From Candidatus Acidiferrales bacterium (lineage in GTDB: Bacteria > Acidobacteriota > Terriglobia > Acidiferrales > UBA7541), in contig JASHRL010000144.1 in NCBI GenBank assembly GCA_030037355.1, forward strand, positions 1-36,527: DNA of 36,527 nt, in the 5' to 3' direction. Below, one piece after another: positions 16,653 to 25,348 of the stretch; position 1 is the stretch's first letter; each line of letters starts with the position of its first letter. The notes below the pieces were generated by a model. The model was not told the DNA's origin and ran no database searches. It saw only the letters and a list, made by a program, of their open reading frames with translations. Position numbers and translations under genes: made by a program.

Positions 16653-17564
16653 ATGACGAAAGTGGCGAAAGGAAAGAAAAGTGCCAATAGGTCTGCGGCG
16701 AAAGAACGTGTGACGCTTGGTATCATCGGCGGAAGCGGTCTTTACGCGATGCAGGGGCTCAGCGGCGCACGTGAGCTGCGCGTGAAGACTCCTTACGGAG
16801 ATCCATCGGATGTCTTTGTGGTCGGAAATCTGGAGGGCCATCGCGTGGCGTTTCTCGCGCGCCACGGGCGAGGGCATCGCATCATGCCGAGTGAAATCAA
16901 CTATCGAGCAAACATCTACGCAATGAAAACTCTTGGCGTCGAGCGCATTTTGTCGGTAAGTGCAGTGGGCTCTTTGCGTGAAGATTTGCATCCGCTGGAA
17001 TTTTTGATCCCGGATCAGTTTTTCGACCGCACGCACAGGCGCATCGCAACGTTTTTCGGCGATGGCCTTGTCGCGCACGTGGGATTCGACAAACCAACAT
17101 GTTCCGAGTTGGGCAAATTGCTCACCGCCGCGTGTGAGAGAGCGGGCGTGAAGGCCCATGAGAAAGGGACATACGTATGCATGGAGGGGCCGCAGTTTTC
17201 CACGCTCGCGGAATCTCACACCTACAGGCATTTGAAATTCGACGTGATCGGCATGACCAACCTGACCGAAGCGAAACTGGCACGAGAAGCGGAAATCTGT
17301 TATGCAACCGTCGCGATGATCACCGACTATGACTGCTGGCATCCGCAGCACGATACGGTTTCCGTGCCTGACATCATCAATAATCTCAATCGTAATGCGG
17401 AAAATGTGCAGCGCGTCCTTCGCGAAGCGATCCGAGGGCTTCCGGAGGGGCGAACTTGCAAGTGCGGATCGGCTCTCGCACATGCGTTGCTGACCGATCG
17501 CAAGATGATTCCTGCGACAACAAAACGGCGTCTGGCTCCAATCATCGGCAAATACATTTCCTGA
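16653..17564 (+). CDS. mtnP: S-methyl-5'-thioadenosine phosphorylase
   Basis: MtnP splits methylthioadenosine with phosphate into adenine and 5-methylthioribose 1-phosphate in the methionine salvage pathway. The 303-residue protein shows LGIIGGSGLYAM at the phosphate site, TPYGDPSD, LARHGRGHRIMPSEINYRAN, CMEGPQFSTLAES, and MITDYDCWHP, which together are typical of MTA phosphorylase rather than general purine phosphorylases. It is somewhat longer than the usual ~290 because of a Lys-rich N-terminus. ATG 16653 has TAAGG only two bases away; GTG 16662 has AAGGA at a better distance and may be the real start. A -10-like TACAAT lies at 16638-16643. The PfkB kinase gene follows after 18 bases. Confidence 0.92.
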   Translation: MTKVAKGKKSANRSAAKERVTLGIIGGSGLYAMQGLSGARELRVKTPYGDPSDVFVVGNLEGHRVAFLARHGRGHRIMPSEINYRANIYAMKTLGVERILSVSAVGSLREDLHPLEFLIPDQFFDRTHRRIATFFGDGLVAHVGFDKPTCSELGKLLTAACERAGVKAHEKGTYVCMEGPQFSTLAESHTYRHLKFDVIGMTNLTEAKLAREAEICYATVAMITDYDCWHPQHDTVSVPDIINNLNRNAENVQRVLREAIRGLPEGRTCKCGSALAHALLTDRKMIPATTKRRLAPIIGKYIS

Positions 17565-17582
17565 TTAGGAGAAACACATCAA

Positions 17583-18491
17583 ATGTCATTGCTCGTCGTG
17601 GGTTCAGTTGCGTTCGATGCGTTGCAAACTCCCTTTGGAAGCACCGATCGCACGCTCGGCGGCGCGGCCACGTATTTTTCGCTGGCAGCGTCCCTGATGG
17701 CGCCGGTGAGGTTGGTAGGCGTCGTGGGAGATGATTTCAGTGCGGCCGATGAAGCCACGTTTCGCGGCAGAAAAATCGATCTGGATGGCTTGGAGCGCGC
17801 CCCAGGGAAGAGTTTTTTCTGGTCAGGCAGGTATAGCGACGATTTGCGAACCCGCCAAACGCTGACGACCGAATTGAACGTTTTTGCGACATTTGAACCG
17901 AAGCTCCCGGCGGCTTATCAGGATTCACAATATGTTTTTTTGGGGAACATTGATCCTGTGCTGCAAAGGCACGTTCTTGCTCAAATGCGGCGCCGGCCAA
18001 AGCTCGTGGCGCTGGACACGATGAACTATTGGATCTCAGGCTCCTCGGAGGAACTGGCGAAGACGCTCCGTATGATTGATGCGTTGCTGATTAACGACGA
18101 GGAGGCTTCCCAGCTGGGCGGCGAGCACAATATTCTCCGCGCAGTAAAGAGAATTATGTCGATGGGCCCGAGCGCTGTGATCATCAAACGCGGAGAATAT
18201 GGCGCGATGCTATTCCAAGGGGACACAATTGCCGCAGTCCCTGCGTATCCGCTCGAAAAGGTTTACGATCCAACGGGCGCGGGCGACAGCTTCGCGGGCG
18301 GTTTTATGGGATACCTCGCGAGTCAGAGAAAAAGCAGTCACGAGTTTATGCGCAAAGCGATGGTCTACGGCTCTGTTCTGGGCAGTTTTGCCGTGGAGAA
18401 GCTCGGAGTTGAGCGCCTGCGAACGCTGAAGCGGCGAGACGTAGAACGCAGAGCGCGAGATCTCGTGAAGATGACGCATATTCGGCTGTAG
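17583..18491 (+). CDS. PfkB-family carbohydrate or nucleoside kinase
   Basis: This 302-residue protein belongs to the PfkB/ribokinase family. The C-terminal PfkB signature DPTGAGDSFAGGFMGY contains the catalytic Asp, and the N-terminal GSVAFDALQTPFG and GGAATYFSLAAS segments form the sugar-binding part; NDEEASQLGG is the middle landmark. ATG 17583 is preceded by TAGGAGA. It follows mtnP closely, so the substrate may be a nucleoside or pentose from methylthioadenosine or adenosine salvage, for example adenosine or ribose. The sequence alone does not choose between them. Methylthioribose kinase of the usual MtnK type is a different fold. Confidence 0.85.
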   Translation: MSLLVVGSVAFDALQTPFGSTDRTLGGAATYFSLAASLMAPVRLVGVVGDDFSAADEATFRGRKIDLDGLERAPGKSFFWSGRYSDDLRTRQTLTTELNVFATFEPKLPAAYQDSQYVFLGNIDPVLQRHVLAQMRRRPKLVALDTMNYWISGSSEELAKTLRMIDALLINDEEASQLGGEHNILRAVKRIMSMGPSAVIIKRGEYGAMLFQGDTIAAVPAYPLEKVYDPTGAGDSFAGGFMGYLASQRKSSHEFMRKAMVYGSVLGSFAVEKLGVERLRTLKRRDVERRARDLVKMTHIRL

Positions 18492-18623
18492 TCGGCTGAT
18501 CCATTTCCTCGCGGCGATGTAGTTTTTCTCCGAATCTGGTGAACGAATGTGAACTAATCGGATGCGCATGTCATTGTGTGACTAGACTCGCCTGCCGAAG
18601 TTTCCTATTCTCGTTTGTGGCAC

Positions 18624-19604
18624 ATGCCACGAGCGATTAAGCCGCCCGCCCTCGAACTGGGGAACCCAGTGCGCATTGTTGCGCCGGCGAGTCCCGTGGA
18701 CGAAGCAGCTTTGCGCAGGGGCTGCGCGGAGCTGGAACGGCTGGGATACGAGCCGCGATGGGACCCGCGAGTATTGGCCCGTCAAGGATATTTCGCAGGT
18801 TCGGCGGAAGAGCGGCTGGCAAAGTTGACGTTGGCGTTCGAGGAAAATTCTTCGCGGGCGGTTTTTTGCGCGCGCGGCGGATACGGCTCAGGATATTTGC
18901 TGGATCGCATCGAGCCGCGAAGATTGAAACAGCCGAAGGCGCTGCTGGGATATAGCGACATTACGTTGCTTCAACTTTTCCTTTGGCGTAAGAAACATTG
19001 GGTAAGTTTCTACGGCCCCATGCTCGCCTCCGGCTTCGATAAGGGAGCGGGCGTCACTGGCGGTTACGATTTGGCTTCATTTCAGCAGGCTCTGACGCAA
19101 ACGAGTCACGGCTGGACGCTCGATTTGCAGGGCGAAACTTTGTTTTTCGGGCGCGCCGAAGGCACGGTTCTCGGCGGCTGCCTGACGCTCGTTGCGGCCA
19201 CGCTCGGCACGCCATGGGAAGTGCAGACCTCCGGAACGATACTCTTACTCGAAGACGTGGCCATGAAGCCGTATCAAGTGGATCGCGCTTTGATACACTT
19301 GCAGCAGGCCGGAAAATTCAAAGGCGTTCGTGGAATATTGCTCGGCGAGTTCCCGGAGTGCCAAGCTTCCGAGGGAAGCGCCACGGTGCGCGAGGTCTGT
19401 GAACGCATCTTGAAACCGCTCAAGATTCCCGTGGTTTGGGGCGCGCCAGTGGGTCACACGCCGCGCGCGATGTTGACGATTCCGCTGAGCGTCAAGGCGC
19501 GCCTTGTGGCGCAAGGTACCGGGCGTCTCGAAATACTGGAGCCAGCCTGCAGCGATATGCACGTGGAAAAAATCATTCGAGGGAAGACGCCACGACGCTC
19601 CTGA
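18624..19604 (+). CDS. ldcA: LD-carboxypeptidase, peptidase family S66
   Basis: Family S66 LD-carboxypeptidases remove the terminal D-alanine from murein tetrapeptides in the cytoplasm during cell-wall recycling. The 326-residue protein starts with VRIVAPASPVD, has CARGGYGSGYLLD, and the nucleophile Ser in GYSDITLLQ; the catalytic Glu is in LLLEDVAMKPYQVDR and the His in WGAPVGHTPRAM, so the Ser-Glu-His triad is complete. ATG 18624 is used; an in-frame TTG lies at 18615. No obvious ribosome-binding site is present. The downstream gene encodes Mpl, which uses the tripeptide this enzyme would produce, and the two overlap by four bases, so the assignment is well supported by context. Confidence 0.9.
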   Translation: MPRAIKPPALELGNPVRIVAPASPVDEAALRRGCAELERLGYEPRWDPRVLARQGYFAGSAEERLAKLTLAFEENSSRAVFCARGGYGSGYLLDRIEPRRLKQPKALLGYSDITLLQLFLWRKKHWVSFYGPMLASGFDKGAGVTGGYDLASFQQALTQTSHGWTLDLQGETLFFGRAEGTVLGGCLTLVAATLGTPWEVQTSGTILLLEDVAMKPYQVDRALIHLQQAGKFKGVRGILLGEFPECQASEGSATVREVCERILKPLKIPVVWGAPVGHTPRAMLTIPLSVKARLVAQGTGRLEILEPACSDMHVEKIIRGKTPRRS

Positions 19605-21031
19605 ATCGTTCTCTGGAACATATCCATTTGCTCGGCATCGGCGGCGCAGCGATGGCCCCAGTCGCGGGCATGTTGAAGGAACGCGGCCACACGGTAACCG
19701 GTTCCGACACGGGGGTATATCCGCCAGCGTCAACCCTGCTTACATCTCTTGGAATCCGCTGGAATGAAGGTTTTCGTGCAGAAAATTTGCGGCCCACCCC
19801 AGACTTGGTCGTCGTTGGAAACGCAATCTCGCGAGGCAATCCGGAACTTGAAGCCGTCCTCGACGAACGCATTCCATCCTGGTCGATGCCACAAACGATA
19901 GAAGAGCTTTTCTTGCCCGGCCATACCTCTATTGTTATCGCTGGCACTCACGGCAAGACGACGACAACATCTATGCTTGCTTGGATTTTTCACGTCGCGG
20001 GGCGACGGCCGGATTTTCTGATCGGCGGGGTCGTGCCGAATTTTGGTGACCGAAGCTACGGTCTCGGCGGCGGCGAAGAGTTCATCATCGAAGGCGATGA
20101 GTACGACTCCGCCTATTTCGACAAAGCTCCGAAGTTTCTGCATTATCATCCCGACGAGCTGATTCTGACGTCGCTGGAATTCGACCACGCGGATATTTAT
20201 CCTGATCTTGCTGCGATTGAGTTGCAATTTGAGCGACTCGTGAATCTCGTTTCCCGGCGCGGCAAGATTTTAGTCTGGGGCGAAGCTCAGAATCTGGTTG
20301 CGTGCACGAAAAAGGCGTTTTGCCCTGTGGAGACATACGGTTTGTCGCCCGAAATGGATTGGCATGCGGGCGATATCGAATGGCGCGACGGGATGACTCA
20401 TTTCCGCGTCGTCTACCATCGTGACGAAGTCGCTCGCATTCGCATGCCGCTCGTCGGACGGCACAACGTGATGAATGCGGTTGCCTGCGTGGCCATGGCA
20501 TTCGGCCGCTCGGTCGAATGCGAAGCGATTGAAATGGCGCTGGCGAAATTTCAAGGCGTACGCCGGCGGTTGGAAATCAAGGGCGAAGCGAATGGCGTGA
20601 CGATCGTCGAAGATTTCGCCCACCATCCGACGGCTATTCAGGCAACCATCGAAGCTGCTCGTGCGCGCTGGCCGGGTCGCAGGCTCTGGGCGGCGTTCGA
20701 ACCGCGCTCGAACACTATGCGCCGTCGAATCTTCGAAGGTAAATTAGCAGGGGCGCTCGCCACGGCTGATTGTGTTGTTCTTGGCCCTGTGAACCGTCCG
20801 CATCTGCTTTCCGACGACGAACGCATGGATACGCAGCGTGTGGTTGCGGCGATTCGCGAGCAGGGAAAATCAGCGCATGCCTTCCGCTCCGCGGCAGAAA
20901 TTGCAGAATTTGTTGGACCGCAGTTGGCGCCGGGCGACTTGGTTCTGGTAATGTCGAACGGCAGCTTCGACGGTCTTTGCGGGAAGCTCATCGAGACTAT
21001 CGAGAAAGGACTCGCGGCTCACAAATCGTGA
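19601..21031 (+). CDS. mpl: UDP-N-acetylmuramate:L-alanyl-gamma-D-glutamyl-meso-DAP ligase
   Basis: Mpl attaches recycled murein tripeptide to UDP-MurNAc, so that it re-enters peptidoglycan synthesis. The Mur-ligase domains are clear: HIHLLGIGGAAMAPVAGML (nucleotide-binding), the ATP loop AGTHGKTTTTSMLAW, EFDHADIYPD, GRHNVMNAVAC, DFAHHPTAI, and the C-terminal MSNGSFDGL typical of Mpl rather than MurC. No ATG or GTG precedes the first beta strand in frame; the only upstream candidate is a TTG at 19436, deep inside ldcA. A CTG at 19601 overlaps the ldcA stop as CTGA and gives 476 residues beginning NRSLEHIHLLG, so I propose a CTG start. GAGGGAAG at 19579-19586 may be its ribosome site. Confidence 0.92.
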   Translation: MNRSLEHIHLLGIGGAAMAPVAGMLKERGHTVTGSDTGVYPPASTLLTSLGIRWNEGFRAENLRPTPDLVVVGNAISRGNPELEAVLDERIPSWSMPQTIEELFLPGHTSIVIAGTHGKTTTTSMLAWIFHVAGRRPDFLIGGVVPNFGDRSYGLGGGEEFIIEGDEYDSAYFDKAPKFLHYHPDELILTSLEFDHADIYPDLAAIELQFERLVNLVSRRGKILVWGEAQNLVACTKKAFCPVETYGLSPEMDWHAGDIEWRDGMTHFRVVYHRDEVARIRMPLVGRHNVMNAVACVAMAFGRSVECEAIEMALAKFQGVRRRLEIKGEANGVTIVEDFAHHPTAIQATIEAARARWPGRRLWAAFEPRSNTMRRRIFEGKLAGALATADCVVLGPVNRPHLLSDDERMDTQRVVAAIREQGKSAHAFRSAAEIAEFVGPQLAPGDLVLVMSNGSFDGLCGKLIETIEKGLAAHKS

Positions 21032-22830
21032 AAAATCACTTGGGAATTTCACGGCTTACGCGTATCAGTTTCGTTTTTCTGCTCTCATTCATCGCCATTC
21101 GCGCGAATGCGACGATTCGCTACGCCATTTCCGTCGCGCAGCCCGATCAGCATATCTTTCACGTCACCATGACTGTCGCCAACGCCGGACGAGAACTCGT
21201 CGTTGCCATGCCCGCGTGGAACGCCACCTACGACATTCGCGATTTCGCTTATCGCGTGACGGAAGTCCGCGCGACGCGCGGAAGTGATTCATCGCCTTTG
21301 CATATAGAAAAACTCGACAAGCAAACTTGGCGCATCAGCGCAGCAGATGAAAGTTCCGCATCAAATCTCGGCGATGTCACAATTCAGTACGATGATTACT
21401 GGGATGACGTCGGGCCATTCTCCTCGCAGCTCAACGAACACCACGCATATATGAATCTCGCCGAAGTGTTGTTCTATGTTCCGGATCGGCGCGCGGAAGA
21501 ATCCTTCGTCCAATACACGGATCTGCCGGCGAATTGGCACGTCGTGCAGGAGCTTCCCGCGGCGCAAGCTCCCCAGAGCTTTATGGCTCCGAGCTACGAC
21601 GCGCTCGTGGATGCTCCAGTGGAAATCGGCGCGTTCCGCGAATTTCAAATTGACGCAGGGAACGCACATTTGCGTGTCGTCGTGGATGGCACAGACTGGA
21701 ACCAGAACGACTTAAGCGACACGCTGCGCAAAATCGTCTCTTCTGAAACAGGGATGATGCGCGATGTTCCATTTCGCGAATATATGTTCATCTTCCACTT
21801 CGGCCCGTACACCGAAATGGGCGGTGGCGGGATGGAGCATTCGAACTGCACGGCGATTGCAGTGCCATCTGCCGATGTGGTTGCTAACGTCGCAGCGCAT
21901 GAGTTTTTTCACCTGTGGAATGTGAAGCGCATTCGCCCGCAGACGCTTCAGCCCGTGGACTACACGAAAGAAATGTGGACCCGAGCGCTGTGGTTCGCGG
22001 AGGGCGTGACGAGTACCTACGCGTCATTCACGATGGTGCGCACGGGTCTATGGGATCGCCAGCGATTTTATGCGGATCTTGCGCAGCAGTTTACCGAGCT
22101 CGAAGCTCGTCCAGCCCACAAATGGCAGAGCGCTGAGGAATCGAGCCTGGACACGTGGCTGGACCTCTACGATTACTATAATCGGCCCGAAGTGAGCATT
22201 TCGTACTACAACAAGGGCCAAATCCTCGGTGTGATGCTTGATTTGGCCATTCGCGACGCGACCGACAATCACAGATCGCTCGACGACGTGATGCGCGCGA
22301 TGGACGATGATTATGCGCATCAGGGTCGCTTTTACGATGACAGTCAGGGCGTCGAGCAAGAGGTGGAGAAAATCTCCGGCCGGAGTTTCAAAGAGTTTTT
22401 TGCGAAGTATGTTACCGGCACGGAGGAAATTCCTTACAACGACTTTCTCAGCGCGGCGGGATTGCAGACTCAAGCGCAGGAGCGCGCCGTAGCCGATTTA
22501 GGTTTTCAGATCTCGCGTGGCTTTTTCGCCACCGGAGGGATTTCCTCTGTGACTCAGGGGAGCAGCGCGGAAAAGGCGGGCCTGCGATCCGGCGACGTCC
22601 TGTTACAACTCGATGGCCGGCCCTTCGGACGCCAGGCCATGCAATTCGCGCTTCAGGGCTCGCCGGGCGACGAGGTCAGGTTGCGCATTCAGAGAAACGG
22701 GGTCGAGCGCGATATTTCCTATTCCCTCGGAAAACGAATGGTGCAAACCTTCTCGATTTCTGAGATTCCCGGTGCAAATGCGCGGCAGAAGCGGATTCGC
22801 GACGGCATGCTTCGGGGCATCACGAATTAA
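21028..22830 (+). CDS. M61 family glycyl aminopeptidase-like protease with PDZ domain
   Basis: This 600-residue protein is a predicted exported zinc protease. A signal peptide covers about residues 1-28 (Arg12, hydrophobic run, ANA before the cut). The zinc site is HEFFHLWNVKRIRP with His291 and His295, and the third ligand is probably Glu325 in WFAEGVTSTYA, both typical of family M61. A PDZ domain follows at about 495-575 (ISSVTQGSSAEKAGLRSGD). Family members remove N-terminal glycine or act as broad aminopeptidases. GTG 21028 overlaps the mpl stop as GTGA. Residence in a murein-recycling operon suggests an envelope role, but this is inferred. Confidence 0.9.
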   Translation: MKNHLGISRLTRISFVFLLSFIAIRANATIRYAISVAQPDQHIFHVTMTVANAGRELVVAMPAWNATYDIRDFAYRVTEVRATRGSDSSPLHIEKLDKQTWRISAADESSASNLGDVTIQYDDYWDDVGPFSSQLNEHHAYMNLAEVLFYVPDRRAEESFVQYTDLPANWHVVQELPAAQAPQSFMAPSYDALVDAPVEIGAFREFQIDAGNAHLRVVVDGTDWNQNDLSDTLRKIVSSETGMMRDVPFREYMFIFHFGPYTEMGGGGMEHSNCTAIAVPSADVVANVAAHEFFHLWNVKRIRPQTLQPVDYTKEMWTRALWFAEGVTSTYASFTMVRTGLWDRQRFYADLAQQFTELEARPAHKWQSAEESSLDTWLDLYDYYNRPEVSISYYNKGQILGVMLDLAIRDATDNHRSLDDVMRAMDDDYAHQGRFYDDSQGVEQEVEKISGRSFKEFFAKYVTGTEEIPYNDFLSAAGLQTQAQERAVADLGFQISRGFFATGGISSVTQGSSAEKAGLRSGDVLLQLDGRPFGRQAMQFALQGSPGDEVRLRIQRNGVERDISYSLGKRMVQTFSISEIPGANARQKRIRDGMLRGITN

Positions 22831-22854
22831 AGTGTTGCTCAGTCCACACGGACA

Positions 22855-23565
22855 ATGATTCGCACCCTCGCAGGCTTAACGTTCCTCGCATTGTATATCA
22901 TCGTCGTCGGCTTGCCTGTCATCGCCTACTCCCTTCTAAGCGGGGAAAGCGATTTTCTTTATCGTGCGGGAATTTGGGGAATCGCTGCTTCGATGCGCCT
23001 CGCTGGAGTGCGCGTGCGCGCGGAAGGTGTCGAGAACATTCCAGCCGGCGTCTGCGTTTTCGCGGCGAATCACGTGAGCAACCTGGACCCTCCCGCTGCG
23101 TTGGTCGGGGTTCCGCGTCGCATTTCCTTTTTGGCGAAAAAGGAAGTGTTCAAAGTTCCCGTCGTGCGCACGGCGATGCGACTCGGGAAGATTGTTCCAG
23201 TGGACCGTGCCGATAGGGAAGCGGCAATCGCAAGTGTCGACCAGGCCGTTGCTGTTCTTCGTGAGGGGATTTCATTTTTCGTGTTCCCTGAAGGTACGCG
23301 CAGCGGCGATGGCGCTCTCAATCCGTTTAAGAAGGGCACATTCGCGATGCCGATTGAAGCTGGCGTGCCTGTCGTGCCCGTGGCAATTCGAGGAAGCCGC
23401 GAGCGGATGCCCAAGGGGAAACGGTGGGCCATCCCCGGAGAAATCGTGCTTCACTTCGGCGCGCCGATTGAAAGCGCTCAGTATAGTGTGAAGGACCGCG
23501 ACAAATTGATGGAGCGCGTGCGTGATGCTGTCGCGGCGGGATTGCAAGATCCCAAGCCGAATTGA
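22855..23565 (+). CDS. plsC: 1-acyl-sn-glycerol-3-phosphate acyltransferase
   Basis: PlsC transfers an acyl chain to lysophosphatidic acid to make phosphatidic acid at the cytoplasmic membrane. The 236-residue protein has an N-terminal hydrophobic segment (TFLALYIIVVGLPVIAYSLL), the catalytic NHxxxxD motif with His73 and Asp78 (NHVSNLD), FPEGTRSGDG in motif III, and VPVVPVAIRGS in motif IV. Length and order are normal for the family. ATG 22855 lies 24 bases after the M61 gene. Acyl preference cannot be determined; other lysophospholipid or ornithine-lipid acyltransferases share these motifs. Confidence 0.9.
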   Translation: MIRTLAGLTFLALYIIVVGLPVIAYSLLSGESDFLYRAGIWGIAASMRLAGVRVRAEGVENIPAGVCVFAANHVSNLDPPAALVGVPRRISFLAKKEVFKVPVVRTAMRLGKIVPVDRADREAAIASVDQAVAVLREGISFFVFPEGTRSGDGALNPFKKGTFAMPIEAGVPVVPVAIRGSRERMPKGKRWAIPGEIVLHFGAPIESAQYSVKDRDKLMERVRDAVAAGLQDPKPN

Positions 23566-23598
23566 CGCGCTTGCCTCGCAGGAAAACGCGAAGTGAAA

Positions 23599-24630
23599 TC
23601 AGGGCTTTTGGAGAGCTGCGCGAAGCCGCGCAACTTCCTTCTCTAGTGCGCGAACCTCGTGTTGCAAATCGGGCAGGCGATTGAATGCGCCCACACAACG
23701 CAGCCACGTCTTGTTTTCGAGCCCGGGTGAGCCGGAATAAGTTGCGCCTGGAGGAATGTCGTGTGACACGGCGCTCTGTGCGGTAAGAATCGCCCCGTCG
23801 CCGATCTTGAGATGCCCCGCCGCAGCAGACTGCCCGGCCATAATGCATCGATCGCCGATCACAGACGAACCGGCAAGCCCCACCTGTCCGCAGAGCAATG
23901 TATCCTCGCCAACTGTGCAGGCATGTCCAACTTGCACGAGATTGTCGATTTTTGCTCCGCGCTTGATAAGCGTCTCGCCGACGGTCGCGCGATCGATGGC
24001 GCTGTTGACCTGGACCTCCACATCATCGCCGATGACCGTTCGTCCGGATTGTTGAATTTTGTACCAGGCGCCGTTTGCCTGCCGCGCAAAGCCGAAACCA
24101 TCTCCGCCGATGACGCAGCCATTCTGCAGAATCACGCGATTGCCGATCTGGCAATTTTCGCGCACCGCGACATGGCTGTGCGCGAAGAAGTCGTCGCCAA
24201 TTTGCGCGCCACGATAAATGCTGACGAAGCTGTGTAACACAGCCCCACGGCCAATCACCACTTCATCATCAACGAAGCAATGTGGCCCAATATGCGCATC
24301 CGCGCCAATTCGCGCCGATTTCGAAATAACGGCCGTCGGATGAATTCCCGGAACGTAGCGCGGAGGTTTATGAAAAAGCTCGATAGCATGCGCAAACGTC
24401 AAATAAGCGTCGTCTGCGCGCAGAGACGCGATCGGAATATCTCGCTCATCCCGCGGGACGATAATGGCCGACGCGCGCGTCGTCGCGACCGCCGAGCGGT
24501 AGCGCCGGTTGGCGAGGAATGTCAACTGGCCGGGAAGCGCATCTTCGATTCCTCCGACGCCGGTAATTTCGACCTGCGCGTCGCCATCGAGCTGGCAGTT
24601 GAGCCGGTCGGCGATTTCTCCGAGCTTCAT
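23599..24630 (-). CDS. lpxD: UDP-3-O-acylglucosamine N-acyltransferase
   Basis: LpxD adds the second (N-linked) acyl chain during lipid A synthesis. The 343-residue protein has the N-terminal uridine-binding domain (LGEIADRLNCQLDGD, LTFLANRRYR), then a left-handed beta helix built of hexapeptide repeats (IGADAHIGPHCFVDDEVVIGR), the GGDGFGFA segment, and the catalytic His236 in LVQVGHACTVGED. A short coiled coil closes the protein (LQHEVRALEKEVARLRAAL). The start at 24628-24630 is set by GGAGGAG immediately upstream, at a spacing of a few bases; a longer frame to 24741 is not family-like. It is convergent with plsC. Isolated from other lpx genes here, it may be one of several acyltransferase paralogues. 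Confidence 0.92.
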   Translation of the reverse strand: MKLGEIADRLNCQLDGDAQVEITGVGGIEDALPGQLTFLANRRYRSAVATTRASAIIVPRDERDIPIASLRADDAYLTFAHAIELFHKPPRYVPGIHPTAVISKSARIGADAHIGPHCFVDDEVVIGRGAVLHSFVSIYRGAQIGDDFFAHSHVAVRENCQIGNRVILQNGCVIGGDGFGFARQANGAWYKIQQSGRTVIGDDVEVQVNSAIDRATVGETLIKRGAKIDNLVQVGHACTVGEDTLLCGQVGLAGSSVIGDRCIMAGQSAAAGHLKIGDGAILTAQSAVSHDIPPGATYSGSPGLENKTWLRCVGAFNRLPDLQHEVRALEKEVARLRAALQKP

Positions 24631-24774
24631 AATCTCCTCCATCTTTGACCCGTGGCGCGGATGCGCATAGACAGCATGCATGGGACAACGCATCAAGCCG
24701 CGTCGAAAATGTACATCAAAGTGATGCCCGGAAACGAGCATGCAATTGAGACAGAGTCCAACGAAAACGGGCGA

Positions 24775-25266
24775 CTACTCGTTGAAGAGTTTTGGCTGCG
24801 AAGGTGCCGCGGCAGCGGCGGGACGTCGGCGCGCAATTCCAACCACTCCTAGAACCTTCATTTCCGTGAGTGCACTGCGTGGAATGAAGACCCACAGGCT
24901 GTTGCCATGGAGGTCTGGGGGCGTGAGCCGGACTCCATTTTCGAGCAGATCGAGCAAGTCGTTCGAGACGATGCCTTCGAGATCGTCATCATCCCGAAAT
25001 CGCAGGCGAACCCAAAGCCCATCCAATTTCGGCCGGCTCAAAAATGCCTTCCGCTCCAATTGAAAATCATCCGTAAAGTCACGGACAAAGTGGATGGATT
25101 TGACCTTCGCGAGGTCGAGTGTGTGGTATTCACCTTCGCGAGTCAGAATTTCAATCGTCGCCGCGCCGCCCAACCCCGCCGGGTTCAAAAATCCCTGCTC
25201 CCGGGAGCGATCCAATAGCAGTACCACAACCTTCTTGTGAGTTGTGCTCGTCGCGCGCTTCTTCAC
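24775..25266 (-). CDS. Conserved-looking protein of unknown function (DUF6982-like)
   Basis: A 163-residue cytoplasmic protein without signal peptide or membrane segment. It starts with basic residues (MKKRATSTTHKKVVVLLLDRS), has a beta-rich middle with the pattern LDLAKVKSIHFVRDF, then LWVRLRFRDDDDLEGIVSND and SLWVFIPRSALTEMKVLGV, and ends with an Ala/Pro-rich tail. The pattern of a small beta barrel reading 'lower-level residues, then FVR.F, then F.DG.E' recalls the DUF6982 proteins common in acidobacteria, from memory. No catalytic motif is seen. It lies divergently to murJ, with a promoter and a strong dyad in the shared gap, and upstream of lpxD on the same strand. Confidence 0.6.
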   Translation of the reverse strand: MKKRATSTTHKKVVVLLLDRSREQGFLNPAGLGGAATIEILTREGEYHTLDLAKVKSIHFVRDFTDDFQLERKAFLSRPKLDGLWVRLRFRDDDDLEGIVSNDLLDLLENGVRLTPPDLHGNSLWVFIPRSALTEMKVLGVVGIARRRPAAAAAPSQPKLFNE

Positions 25267-25319
25267 AGGAGCCGAGCCTCGTTGACAAGCCGGAAAGATG
25301 TTGCGAAAGGACCGGGCCT

Positions 25320-25348
25320 ATGTTATTGTTGCCATCGCCTGTTGTCAA
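25320..25348 (-). promoter_or_regulatory. Predicted sigma-70-like promoter for the - strand gene at 25266
   Basis: Read on the - strand, a perfect TTGACA (25348-25343) and TAACAT (25325-25320) are 17 bases apart. The transcript would start near 25313, giving a leader of about 46 bases before the ATG at 25266. This is the best promoter match in the window. Its -35 box overlaps the dyad at 25347-25369. Confidence 0.55.

Noticed and set aside
19436-19600. N-terminal extension of mpl from TTG 19436
   Set aside because: It overlaps ldcA by about 170 bases, is Arg/Ala/Ser-rich and is absent from the Mpl family as I know it.
24631-24774. Extension of lpxD to 24741 or a small gene in this gap
   Set aside because: The extension is His/Arg-rich and lies upstream of a perfect GGAGGAG ribosome site; no independent gene is apparent.
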